DNA of 42,105 nucleotides from Legionellales bacterium (GTDB lineage Bacteria; Pseudomonadota; Gammaproteobacteria; Legionellales; Legionellaceae), in NCBI GenBank assembly GCA_027449905.1, contig DAIDKT010000104.1, forward strand, positions 1 through 42,105. The letters run 5' to 3'. Positions 32,454 through 40,711 of this stretch are shown piece by piece; within the stretch, counting starts at the first letter, position 1; every line of letters starts with the position of its first letter. The notes beneath the pieces are model-generated. The model had not been told where the DNA came from, did not search any database, and saw only the letters and a list, made by a program, of their open reading frames with translations. The translations under genes and the position numbers were made by a program.

Positions 32454-34745
32454 TTACGATTTTCCCGAACGGATTAAGTCGCCCAAGCCCTGTTCTTCCA
32501 ATGCTCGCTGTAAATATAACCGAATTTCAGCGGGATGCTCTAACTCTAAAACATCTGTTAATGCTTTGCGCGCGATAGCCAAGGAAAAATTGCGGATCAC
32601 CCATTTCACCCGGGGTAAACTGGCAGAATTCATACTCAGTGTATCGAAACCCATGGCCAATAATAAAATCACAGCCAACGGGTCACTCGCCATTTCACCA
32701 CAAATACTGACCTTCACTCCCCCAGCATGCCCCCCTTCAACAATTTTCATCAGAACCCGTAACATGGCTGGATGGAGTGAATCATAAAGCCCTGCCACTC
32801 GCGCATTATTGCGATCCACGGCTAACAAATATTGGGTTAGGTCATTCGTGCCCACAGAAAGAAAATCAACGCGTTTGGCAAACTCTTTTGCCTGCGTCGC
32901 AGCCGCAGGTACCTCAATCATAATACCGAGCTCTGGCTTTTCAATGACACACCCCTCTTCCAATAACTCACTATATGCTTGATTAATCAAGTATTTGGCT
33001 TCGTCAACCTCACTGAGGGTCGAAATCATCGGCAGCATGATCCGTAAATTATTTAACTCTTCATTCGCGCGCATCATGGCACGTACTTGTAATAAGAATA
33101 CATCAGGATGATCTAAAGTCACGCGAATACCGCGCCATCCTAAATAGGGATTGTCTTCTTTGATGGGAAAATAGGGGAGAATTTTATCACCACCAATATC
33201 TAACGTGCGCATAGTGACTGAACGTGGGGCAAATGCTTTGAGTGTTTGTTTATAAATAATGTATTGTTCGTCTTCTGATGGAAATCGATCCCGACTCATA
33301 AAAGGCACTTCCGAGCGGTATAAACCGACTCCTTCGGCACCAACACTCATCGACATCCCTGAATCCATCGCAAGACCCGTGTTGACATGTAAGGCAATGC
33401 GGTGCTCATCGGTGGTTTCGGCCGGTTTGTCTCTTAAACTGCTGAGGCTTTGATTTAATGCATCTTCTTTTTGAATTAATTGTTTGTATTCCGCTAATAA
33501 TGTTTTTGACGGAGAAATAAATACATGACCATAATATCCATCAACGATCATCGCTCGACGTGATAATTGTTCTACTTTGAGACCACGCACAGCCATGATG
33601 GTTGGCACACCCATTGCCCTGGCTAAGATCGCAACATGTGAACTATTTGATCCTTTAGCTGAAACAATCCCTGCTAGTTGCCCCTCTGGTACCTCCGCCA
33701 AAGCTGCCGCCGTGATTTCTTCTCCGACTAAGATGGTGCGTTTAGGATAATCGATCTCTTCATGTTGTGACGATTGCAATTCGGCCAGAACGCGCCTGCC
33801 AATATCGCGAAAATCACTGGCGCGTTCTCGTAAATAATCATCATTCATATTTTCAAATTGTAAAATGTGCCTTTTGATAACACCCGCCAGCGCTGCTTGG
33901 GCTGCCAGCTGTTCGCTGCGAATCTCGTGAACCACTTCAGCACCTAAACTGTCTTTATCCAAGATCCGTAAGTACACATCAAATAAAGCATGCTCTTCCT
34001 CGGACACGCTGGTTTTCATTCTGCTGCTCAATTTATGCATATTATCTCGCGTGACTTGCAACGCGTCATAAAATATAGCAACTTCTGCTTCCACATCATC
34101 AACGAGATGTCTTGGAACAAGATCAATGTCGGCTGGAGGGTAAACGACGACGGCTGTGCCAATCGCAACCCCCGGCACGCTTCCAATCCCATGTAAAGCA
34201 ATTTGCGATGACTCGGTTTTTGGCGTCTCTTTAGAATGGGGTTCTGTTAATTGTGCCAGCTCACCTGTGGCTTCCGCATGGGCGATCATGCCACCTAATT
34301 GCGCAGCCAGAGTGATTAAAAAAGCCTCTTCGGCATCATCAAAACAGCGCTTTGTGGTCTGCTGCACTGTTAAAACACCATACAATTTGCGGTGCTGGAT
34401 AATCGGAACGCCTAAAAAGGCATGAAGATGGTCCTCATTTAACAGCGGATTATAGTAATATGCTGGATGGGCCGAGGCGTTTTCAACATTAAGAGGCTCT
34501 TCACGTCGACCAATTAAGCCAATGAGCCCTTTTTCTATCGGAATCCTAACTTTAGATGCCGCTTCTTTATTTAAACCTTCTGTTGCAATTAATACATATT
34601 CCGCGTGTTTGTTATCAATCAAATAAACAGAGACGGCCTCTGCATAAATGGCTGTTCGCACACATTGTACAAGTGTATTGAGTGCGTCGGTCAGATGCTG
34701 CGACGTGGTTACATCCTGTACGATCCTTTTTAATATCTTTAGCAT
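32454..34745 (-). CDS. ptsP: PEP-protein phosphotransferase of the nitrogen PTS (EI-Ntr)
   Basis: A 763-residue enzyme I of the regulatory PTS. An N-terminal GAF domain (about residues 1-160; VSVYLIDNKHAEYVLIATEGLN, FLGVPIIQHRKLYGVLTVQQ) precedes the PEP-utilising part: active-site His in AKGSNSSHVAILARAMGVPTIM, then GAEGVGLYRSEVPFM, the TIM-barrel YLGWRGIRVTLDHPD, and FLSVGTNDLTQYLLAVDRNN with CGEMASDP. It takes phosphate from PEP to NPr and then EIIA-Ntr. The start codon follows the rppH stop directly (TAAATG), the same rppH-ptsP pairing as in E. coli. Confidence 0.96.
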   Translation of the reverse strand: MLKILKRIVQDVTTSQHLTDALNTLVQCVRTAIYAEAVSVYLIDNKHAEYVLIATEGLNKEAASKVRIPIEKGLIGLIGRREEPLNVENASAHPAYYYNPLLNEDHLHAFLGVPIIQHRKLYGVLTVQQTTKRCFDDAEEAFLITLAAQLGGMIAHAEATGELAQLTEPHSKETPKTESSQIALHGIGSVPGVAIGTAVVVYPPADIDLVPRHLVDDVEAEVAIFYDALQVTRDNMHKLSSRMKTSVSEEEHALFDVYLRILDKDSLGAEVVHEIRSEQLAAQAALAGVIKRHILQFENMNDDYLRERASDFRDIGRRVLAELQSSQHEEIDYPKRTILVGEEITAAALAEVPEGQLAGIVSAKGSNSSHVAILARAMGVPTIMAVRGLKVEQLSRRAMIVDGYYGHVFISPSKTLLAEYKQLIQKEDALNQSLSSLRDKPAETTDEHRIALHVNTGLAMDSGMSMSVGAEGVGLYRSEVPFMSRDRFPSEDEQYIIYKQTLKAFAPRSVTMRTLDIGGDKILPYFPIKEDNPYLGWRGIRVTLDHPDVFLLQVRAMMRANEELNNLRIMLPMISTLSEVDEAKYLINQAYSELLEEGCVIEKPELGIMIEVPAAATQAKEFAKRVDFLSVGTNDLTQYLLAVDRNNARVAGLYDSLHPAMLRVLMKIVEGGHAGGVKVSICGEMASDPLAVILLLAMGFDTLSMNSASLPRVKWVIRNFSLAIARKALTDVLELEHPAEIRLYLQRALEEQGLGDLIRSGKS

Positions 34746-35270
34746 TTAATGGCCATGATGACTTCGTTTTCGCCGAATACCAAACGGGGTCCGACGTTTT
34801 TTTAGTAAATACTCTAATTCTTTCAGTGCTTGGATATAAACTTGTTTCTTGAAAAATATAACCAGTTCGGATGGTTCTTTATAATCTATCCAACGCCAAC
34901 TGTCGAACTCAGGAGAATCACTCAGGTCGAGGCGAATTTTTTGTTCGTTCGCAACCAATTGCAGTAAAAACCATTTTTGTTTTTGACCGATAACCAATGG
35001 CTCTGTGCCATGCCGCAGGTATTGTTTGGGAAGACGATACTTCAACCATCGCTTGGTAACGCCCAATACTTGTACATCTTCTTTTTCTAGTCCAATTTCT
35101 TCGTGTAACTCTCTAAACAACGCATCAGTCGGTGTTTCACACGGTGCAAGCCCACCCTGTGGAAATTGCCAGGCATCATGACCATAACGCTTTCCCCAAA
35201 ACACGCGGCCTGATTCGTTGACTAAAATAATTCCAACGTTCAACCGGTAACCCGCTCGATCAATCAACAT
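34746..35270 (-). CDS. rppH: RNA pyrophosphohydrolase RppH
   Basis: A 174-residue Nudix hydrolase that removes pyrophosphate from mRNA 5' ends and so starts RNase E decay. The Nudix box reads GLAPCETPTDALFRELHEEIGL, matching GX5EX7REUXEEXGU. DRAGYRLNVGIILVNESGRVFWGKRYG and AWQFPQGG are the usual N-terminal blocks, and KYRLPKQYLR is the RNA-contact loop. Length is normal. It is followed without gap by ptsP. About 280 bases upstream of it hold no gene that I can see. Confidence 0.96.
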   Translation of the reverse strand: MLIDRAGYRLNVGIILVNESGRVFWGKRYGHDAWQFPQGGLAPCETPTDALFRELHEEIGLEKEDVQVLGVTKRWLKYRLPKQYLRHGTEPLVIGQKQKWFLLQLVANEQKIRLDLSDSPEFDSWRWIDYKEPSELVIFFKKQVYIQALKELEYLLKKRRTPFGIRRKRSHHGH

Positions 35271-35547
35271 GATTGTTACCGCGATAAAAAACCAATAATG
35301 GATTTCATTCTACCTGAAGATAATACCTCCACGCCATTGCTTTTTTAGGTAAGGATGTCATTAGGATTCTGTTAACACTGATTTATTGGCGCGAAAATTC
35401 CTATGGAAAGTTGTGCGTGTGGTTATTTTACATAAGCATTTTTCTGACTAAGCAAAATTAAAAGATGAGCGGCAGACAAGATGAAGAAAGTTATAGATAC
35501 TTACTGAACTCTCAGCAATTCCCGCTATAAAAAAATCTCTAGGAAAA

Positions 35548-35620
35548 AGGGCGTGTTGACAATTCAGATCTCGACGTCCCGCGACGTAGGGCATCAGAAA
35601 ATGAATTGTCAACAGACCCT
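35548..35620. mobile_element. MITE-like repeat, copy F (short)
   Basis: AGGGCGTGTTGACAATTCAG at 35548-35567 faces ATGAATTGTCAACAGACCCT at 35601-35620. The 73-bp unit has lost most of the interior seen in copies A, C and D. It abuts, and probably interrupts, the 5' end of the IS3-type transposase remnant. Confidence 0.75.
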
Positions 35621-36290
35621 AGCGCGATTGGATTGATAAAAGAAGGCTGTGCTGCCGGGTGCAGGCTTAAACTAGCTTGTGAACTCCTCGAGTTTGATAT
35701 ACGTACATTTCAGCGATGGAATAAAGAATGCAACGTTAAGGATAAACGTCGTGGCCCGTTAACTGTGCCACACAATAAACTCAGCGATGCTGAACGCGTA
35801 CATATTCTTACAGTTGTAAATTCACCTGAATATCGTAATCAGCCACCGAGTCAAATTGTACCTAATCTTGCCGATCAAGGTGACTATGTTGGATCGGAAT
35901 CAACGATATACCGCGTGCTTCACACAAATAAGATGATGCAGCATCGTAGTGCTGCACGTCCTAGAGTACACCGAAAGCCAGATGAGCTCGTTGCCATCAA
36001 ACCTAACCAGCGACATACGTGGTAAATATTTTTATCTTTATCTCTTTTTGGATGTTTTCAGTAGAAAAATTGTTGGTTTCGATGTGTTTGATGAACATAG
36101 TGACATCAATTTCGTCACACCCAATGCGCGACATAATGAAGAAGATCAAGCAATATTAACGAAAAGAACACAAATATATGAACTCGCCAAACAGAAGAAC
36201 CCTTGTAGATGGTCTGAGAAGACGCGTAATTGGGCTCGTGTAGATGAAGTATTATTAAACACTAAACGGACTACTCGCAAAGCTGCGTGA
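35606..36290 (+). pseudogene. IS3-type (OrfB) transposase, frameshifted and internally deleted
   Basis: The first frame (to 36025) reads like the N-terminal half of an IS3-group OrfB: GCRLKLACELLEFDIRTFQRW, then SPEYRNQPPSQIVPNLADQG, YVGSESTIYRVL and IKPNQRHTW just before the first catalytic Asp. The reading then shifts and continues as RGKYFYLYLFLDVFSRKIVGFDV, the rve/DDE core. After HSDINF the sequence jumps to the far C-terminus (VTPNARHNEEDQAILTKRTQIYELAK, RWSEKTRNWARV), so the rest of the catalytic core is deleted. The original start is gone; the apparent first codons are the MITE end. It cannot make an active enzyme. Confidence 0.8.
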
Positions 36291-36387
36291 AGCATATTCA
36301 TAAAAAATATTTTTTGCCTGTCGAGAGTATATTTACGTGTTGTTGTGTGTTATAATTGGTCAATTTTTCAAACATGAAGCGAATATT

Positions 36388-36771
36388 ATGATAAATAGAT
36401 TCTTCAATAATAAAAATAATTATTACCATAACCATACTTGGCGGCTGATTGGCAAGACAGCAACAAAATTAGTAGAAGAAGGATTAAATGCTTGCTATCA
36501 AATGTTAAGCAATGCTGCGGAAAATAATAGTTGGCTTTCAGGGCTACGCACAATTATCATAGCCTTTGGCAAAGCGGCCAATATCATTAGAATGACTCTA
36601 GAACTTCTTAGAATTATATATAATGAGCCTAGAATTATACCTGATGTGATAGAGCGTCTAAAGAACACGAATGCGTATATGGATCTTATGGAACTTATAG
36701 AACTAATGCAACAACCTAGGTTACCTATGGAACTTATAGAACTAATGGGGTCTGTAAATAATTTTGTGTAA
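36388..36771 (+). CDS. Hypothetical protein between two IS remnants
   Basis: A 127-residue protein from ATG 36388; an upstream in-frame start at 36337 gives no better N-terminus and neither has a good ribosome site. It is mostly predicted helical, basic at the start (NRFFNNKNNYYHNHTWRLIG) and amphipathic later (AANIIRMTLELLRIIYNEP). Near the C-terminus a DNA repeat (ATGGAACTTATAGAACTAATG at 36688-36708 and 36727-36747) encodes MELIELM twice. It is markedly AT-rich and bracketed by mobile-element debris, which suggests acquisition. I do not recognise the family. Secreted effector or phage-type small protein are possible but unsupported. Confidence 0.5.
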   Translation: MINRFFNNKNNYYHNHTWRLIGKTATKLVEEGLNACYQMLSNAAENNSWLSGLRTIIIAFGKAANIIRMTLELLRIIYNEPRIIPDVIERLKNTNAYMDLMELIELMQQPRLPMELIELMGSVNNFV

Positions 36772-36790
36772 TTAGTCATAGTATATAATC

Positions 36791-36809
36791 TGCCTATTTC
36801 AGATAGGCA
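36791..36809 (+). terminator. Hairpin after the hypothetical gene
   Basis: TGCCTAT and ATAGGCA form a 7-bp stem with loop TTCAG, 20 bases after the stop. It is followed by TTGATAAAG, not a strong T-run, so factor-independent termination is only possible. Confidence 0.4.
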
Positions 36810-36834
36810 TTGATAAAGAGAACAACTATGACCA

Positions 36835-37762
36835 ACTGGACTTTGGACAACCCTCGATCTAATACGAGCCCGTGACCGTGGGCGAGCCCGAACCCGATCA
36901 ATCTGATTTTTGAGCCAATTTGGTCAGCATCATGATGATTCGAATCAATAATTCACGCAGTTTCTCAAAATCAAAATGGTTCATGGTTGGATTTCCTTAT
37001 GATACGCGTTGGACTGTTGGATTGATTTCCTTAAGGGCATAAAACAGCTATACAATGCAAAATTTTCTGCTCAGAAAAAATAAATTGTAGTATGGATGCT
37101 GCCTTATACTGAAAGAGATTGTACCTATTTTTAAAAATTTCCGCGATAGAGTTTATCGCTTTTTTCCTGCGAGACGAGACGCTGCTATGGAGCTGATTGT
37201 TGCCTTATCAAGTAATAAGACCGCAAACAGTGTTGTTGCTCTTTCCTTGAGCCCTTTGCAAGGAATAAAAAAAAGTTTTTTTATCCATACACCCCAGATG
37301 AGATAACAGATACCAAAAAGCGTGGACGCCCCAAAACATATGGTGATACGCATCAATTAAATGACCCTGCAACGTGGCGCGCTCCAGATGAATCCATTGA
37401 GTTTTCACAGATGAGTGCCGGGGGGAAAATACACATCATAAAAATTGACTGCTGGAATGAGGTTATTATGAAGGGCAAAAAAGGCACCAAACTATCTGAT
37501 TACCCATTGCGATTGCTACGCGCCCAGGTTTTTAAAGCATCTGGTGAGTTGCTATTTAAGCGGCCACTTTGGTTGACAGCTGCAGGCAAAAGACGCATGG
37601 AATTATCACTGTTTGATATTTTCAACAGTTATCGCCAACGTTTTGATAGAGAAAATGATCGCATAATCAGACGAATTTTGTTGAAAAAAATCAGATCGGG
37701 TTCCGGCGGGCTCGCCCACGGTCACGGGCTCGTATTAGATCGAGGCTTGTCCAAAGCCCAGT
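36835..37762 (+). mobile_element. Decayed insertion sequence with about 75-bp inverted repeats
   Basis: The left end from 36835 (ACTGGACTTTGGACAA, then CTCGATCTAATACGAGCCCG, then TGACCGTGGGCGAGCCCG) is repeated in reverse complement at the right end up to 37762. The two arms match over roughly 75 bases, with a 4-base CCGG difference, a 2-base gap and a few substitutions. The body holds a broken transposase on the plus strand and a 28-codon frame on the minus strand. I see no clear target-site duplication. The element ends about 310 bases upstream of dnaA. Confidence 0.75.
36898..36984 (-). CDS. 28-codon frame inside the IS, with ribosome site
   Basis: ATG 36984 is preceded by AAGGA at an 8-base spacing and opens 28 codons (MNHFDFEKLRELLIRI, then an IMMLTKLAQ tail) ending at TGA beside the left inverted repeat. 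The peptide is predicted to be an amphipathic helix. It might be a passenger peptide or chance; nothing identifies it. Confidence 0.25.
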   Translation of the reverse strand: MNHFDFEKLRELLIRIIMMLTKLAQKSD

Positions 37763-37776
37763 ATATAACTTACTGA
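37091..37776 (+). pseudogene. Transposase of the decayed IS, frameshifted and missing its core
   Basis: The first frame gives IVPIFKNFRDRVYRFFPARR, DAAMELIVALSSNKTANSVV, ALSLSPL, the N-terminal part of a DDE transposase family I know from Legionellales and chlamydial relatives but cannot name with certainty. Near 37265-37281, at A8 and T7 runs, the frame is lost. The other frame resumes as PYTPDEITDTKKRGRPKTYG, NDPATW, and later LFKRPLWLTAAGKRRMELSL and FNSYRQRFDRE, the C-terminal part. Most of the catalytic middle and the last part are missing. The final codons run through the right inverted repeat. Confidence 0.65.
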
Positions 37777-37789
37777 TTTTAATTATGTA

Positions 37790-37808
37790 AAACCCATAAC
37801 TCGGGTTT
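37790..37808. terminator. Short hairpin upstream of dnaA
   Basis: AAACCC (37790-37795) and GGGTTT (37803-37808) pair over a 7-base loop in the 298-bp gap between the IS and dnaA. It may end read-through from the IS side. The gap is AT-rich; I found no convincing cluster of TTATCCACA-type DnaA boxes in it. Confidence 0.3.
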
Positions 37809-38017
37809 AATATTGAACAGATAAAATAGTCTGGTTTGAGATTTTATTGCTTGCGAGTGCTCTTTTGATGGAAAGGAGCTTGATATGCTTTGGCTTGAAA
37901 GTGAGGCTTAGGTGATGTCAAAATCTTTTTTTGATTGAATTTAAATCATACCCGTGCTTTTTAAACTGGGGTACAATTTAAGCTTAAGCGGGAATTGCTG
38001 CTGAACTCTGCTTATGT

Positions 38018-38045
38018 TTGCAATAAGGGGCTGTTTCGTTATAAT
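38018..38045 (+). promoter_or_regulatory. Likely sigma-70 promoter of dnaA
   Basis: TTGCAA (38018-38023), a 16-base spacer and TATAAT (38040-38045), 29 bases before the dnaA start. The -10 box is a perfect match. Confidence 0.6.
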
Positions 38046-38074
38046 GACCGACTATGTTCTATCCGGAGTAACTG

Positions 38075-39439
38075 GTGCCTGTTAATATCTGGCAGAAATG
38101 TTTGAATCTTTTGCAAGAAGAATACCCTGCCCAACAATTTAATACCTGGTTAAGACCATTGCAAGCAGAAGTGGTTGACACGACCTTGTTATTATTGGCT
38201 CCTAATCGCTTTGTTGTTGATTGGGTTAAAAAAAATTTCTATGCGCGTATCACTGAGCTTGTTCATCAGTTGTCCCCAGATGTTATACAGTTGGTCAGCA
38301 TTGAAATAGGGAGCAGAGTACCTGACAAGCTGGCGGCAGAGCCTGCGCCGACTGCTGTCAAACCTCTCTCGACCCAAACGAAAGCCATGGTTAGTAAGAC
38401 CAATGCAGAACATTTCAAAAATAGTTATATTAATAAAAAATTTGTATTCGATAGCTTTGTTGAAGGAAATTCAAATCAGTTGGCAAAGGCCGCATCCTTG
38501 CAAGTAGCGGAACGGCCTGGTGATGCTTATAACCCTTTGTTTATTTATGGGGGTGTCGGTTTAGGTAAAACACATCTGATGCATGCTATAGGCAATGCTA
38601 TTCTTAAAAATAATCCTGAAGCCAAAGTATTGTATTTACATTCCGAACGCTTTGTGGCTGATATGGTCAAAGCGTTGCAGACCAATGCGATTAATGAATT
38701 CAAACGTTTTTATCGCTCCTTAAATGCGCTGCTGATTGATGATATTCAATTTTTTGCCGGAAAAGATCGATCACAAGAAGAATTTTTTCATACATTCAAC
38801 GCACTATTAGAAGGTCAGCAACAAATTATTTTAACAAGTGATCGCTATCCCAAGGAAATTGAGGGTGTCGAGGAGCGCTTAAAGTCTCGTTTTGGTTGGG
38901 GTCTGACAGTTGCTGTGGAGCCACCTGAGCTCGAAACGCGCGTCGCTATTTTGATTAGTAAAGCAGAGCAATCCAATATTGAGTTGCCTTATGAAGTCGC
39001 TTTTTTCATAGCAAAGCGCATCCGCTCCAATGTTCGTGAGTTGGAGGGAGCTTTGCGACGCGTCATCGCCAATGCTCATTTTACTGGGAAACTCATCACG
39101 ATAGAATTTGCAAATGATGCATTACGTGATTTACTGGCCTTACAGGATAAATTGGTAACCATTGAAAATATCCAAAAAACCGTAGCAGAATATTATAAAG
39201 TCAAAGTATCTGATTTATTATCTAAGCGGCGTAGTCGATCGATAGCCAGACCGCGACAAATGGCGATGGCACTCGCAAAAGAATTAACCAATCATAGTTT
39301 GCCTGAAATTGGTGATCATTTTGGTGGTCGGGATCATACTACGGTGATCCATGCTTGTCGTAAGGTCAAGGAGTTACTGTTAGAGGGTGGTGATTTTGCA
39401 GAGGATCACAAAAATTTGATGCGTATTTTGTCATCTTAA
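38075..39439 (+). CDS. dnaA: Chromosomal replication initiator DnaA
   Basis: A 454-residue AAA+ initiator that binds DnaA boxes and opens oriC. Domain I begins [25 protein letters not shown]; after a linker come [20 protein letters not shown], Walker [17 protein letters not shown], Walker [28 protein letters not shown] and sensor [11 protein letters not shown]. Domain IV ends with the DNA-recognition signature [23 protein letters not shown] 38075 is the start, with GGAG 7 bases upstream. dnaN follows after 165 bases. rpmH and rnpA, the usual upstream neighbours, are absent; an IS remnant takes their place. Confidence 0.97.
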   Translation: MPVNIWQKCLNLLQEEYPAQQFNTWLRPLQAEVVDTTLLLLAPNRFVVDWVKKNFYARITELVHQLSPDVIQLVSIEIGSRVPDKLAAEPAPTAVKPLSTQTKAMVSKTNAEHFKNSYINKKFVFDSFVEGNSNQLAKAASLQVAERPGDAYNPLFIYGGVGLGKTHLMHAIGNAILKNNPEAKVLYLHSERFVADMVKALQTNAINEFKRFYRSLNALLIDDIQFFAGKDRSQEEFFHTFNALLEGQQQIILTSDRYPKEIEGVEERLKSRFGWGLTVAVEPPELETRVAILISKAEQSNIELPYEVAFFIAKRIRSNVRELEGALRRVIANAHFTGKLITIEFANDALRDLLALQDKLVTIENIQKTVAEYYKVKVSDLLSKRRSRSIARPRQMAMALAKELTNHSLPEIGDHFGGRDHTTVIHACRKVKELLLEGGDFAEDHKNLMRILSS

Positions 39440-39488
39440 GCAATGTCCAAGAAGTTTTGCCAATTTCTCCTCTAAAATATTCCATTTT

Positions 39489-39568
39489 GGTAACTGCTCG
39501 GAGGGTGATACCGCGGCTCGGAGAACGGCCAAACATGGCCGTCCCTATCTACAGAGTGAGTAGTTACC
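39489..39568 (+). other. 80-base structured palindrome in the dnaA-dnaN leader
   Basis: GGTAACT (39489-39495) pairs with AGTTACC (39562-39568), continued by CTC/GAG, enclosing CGGCCA-AACA-TGGCCG as an inner hairpin (about 39538-39553) and a GGGTGATACC stretch. The 7-bp outer stem and 80-base length recall a tRNA, but there is no T-loop consensus and no CCA-type end. It may be a dispersed palindromic repeat or an RNA element in the dnaN leader, ending 36 bases before its start. Confidence 0.45.
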
Positions 39569-39604
39569 CATCTTGAAACATTTCGGGTATAGGAGATCAT
39601 CATC

Positions 39605-40711
39605 GTGTTTGAGCTTACTGTCACTAAAGAAAACTTATTAACACCGTTGCTTATTGTGGCCGGTGCTGTTGACAAAAAACAATCTTTAGCAATCTTAGCA
39701 AATATTTTATTAAGAATAGATCAAAATCAACTGAGTCTCATCGCCACCGATCTTGAAATAGAAATAACAGCGACCTTGAGTTGTGTGGCCGATCAAAAGA
39801 CTGGGTCAATTACTGTTCCTGCTAAAAAATTAATTGATATCATTCGTTCGTTAGAAGATGATGCGAACCCGATATTTTCTTATCAGAACAGCACGTTACT
39901 CATCAAGGCCGGTCGCAGTCAATTTAAATTGGCCACCTTACCTGCCGATAATTACCCAGTTGCAGAGAATGAATTATGTGATCTGGAGTTAAGTGTGAAA
40001 ACAACATTATTCATGCATCTCCTCCAATCAACTTACTTTGCAATGGCTCAACAGGATGTACGTGTTTATTTGAATGGTTTGTTTCTTGAAATCGATCCGC
40101 AAACAATGACTGCTGTGACCACGGATGGGCATCGCATGGCCATCTGTCGTTTGGCTTCTCAACAAACTAATCAGCACCATCGATTACTGATTCCTAAAAA
40201 AGGCATTCAAGAAATGATGCGGCTGCTTGGCACCGTGACAGATGAGCAGATTTTGATTTCAGCAAATAAAAACCATGTTAAGTTAACCACCAGTCAATAT
40301 ATTTTTTCATCTAAATTAATTGAGGCCCGTTTCCCACCTTACACCAAAGCGATACCTCGATCTCAAGATAAATCGGTGATCATTGATCGTGATATCTTAA
40401 AGCGAGCTTTATCTCGTATTATTATTATGGCCAATGAAAAGATACGGGCTGTGTTATTACAGATTCGACCGAATACACTCATTATCACGGCGACGAATCA
40501 GGAGCATGAAGAGGGTATTGAATCTTTGGTTGCTGAGACGACAGGGGATGAACTTAATATTGGTTTAAATGCCACCTATCTGTTGGACGTGTTAAATCAT
40601 TTAGATGATGGTTTGATGCGGATATCTTTTTCAGAACCAGACAGCAGTATTCTGGTGCAATCTATGCGCGATGAACAGTATCAATATATCATCATGCCGA
40701 TGAAAATATGA
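39605..40711 (+). CDS. dnaN: DNA polymerase III beta sliding clamp
   Basis: A 368-residue three-domain clamp. It starts at GTG 39605 (FELTVTKENLLTPLLIVAGAVDKKQSLAILANILL) with AGGAG about ten bases upstream. The domain-typical stretches are LIATDLEIEIT in domain 1, VYLNGLFLEIDPQTMTAVTTDGHRMAI in domain 2, and the C-terminus SILVQSMRDEQYQYIIMPMKI, which matches the usual YVVMPMR-type ending that lines the partner-binding pocket. It forms a ring dimer that tethers the polymerase. recF overlaps its stop (ATGA). Confidence 0.97.
   Translation: MFELTVTKENLLTPLLIVAGAVDKKQSLAILANILLRIDQNQLSLIATDLEIEITATLSCVADQKTGSITVPAKKLIDIIRSLEDDANPIFSYQNSTLLIKAGRSQFKLATLPADNYPVAENELCDLELSVKTTLFMHLLQSTYFAMAQQDVRVYLNGLFLEIDPQTMTAVTTDGHRMAICRLASQQTNQHHRLLIPKKGIQEMMRLLGTVTDEQILISANKNHVKLTTSQYIFSSKLIEARFPPYTKAIPRSQDKSVIIDRDILKRALSRIIIMANEKIRAVLLQIRPNTLIITATNQEHEEGIESLVAETTGDELNIGLNATYLLDVLNHLDDGLMRISFSEPDSSILVQSMRDEQYQYIIMPMKI

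Noticed and set aside
37777..38074. oriC with DnaA boxes upstream of dnaA
   Set aside because: AT-rich, but I saw no cluster of TTATCCACA-like nonamers by eye; a matrix scan would be needed.
39489..39568. tRNA gene
   Set aside because: Length and a 7-bp closing stem fit, but no GTTCRA T-loop, no proper D-loop and no believable anticodon arm on either strand.
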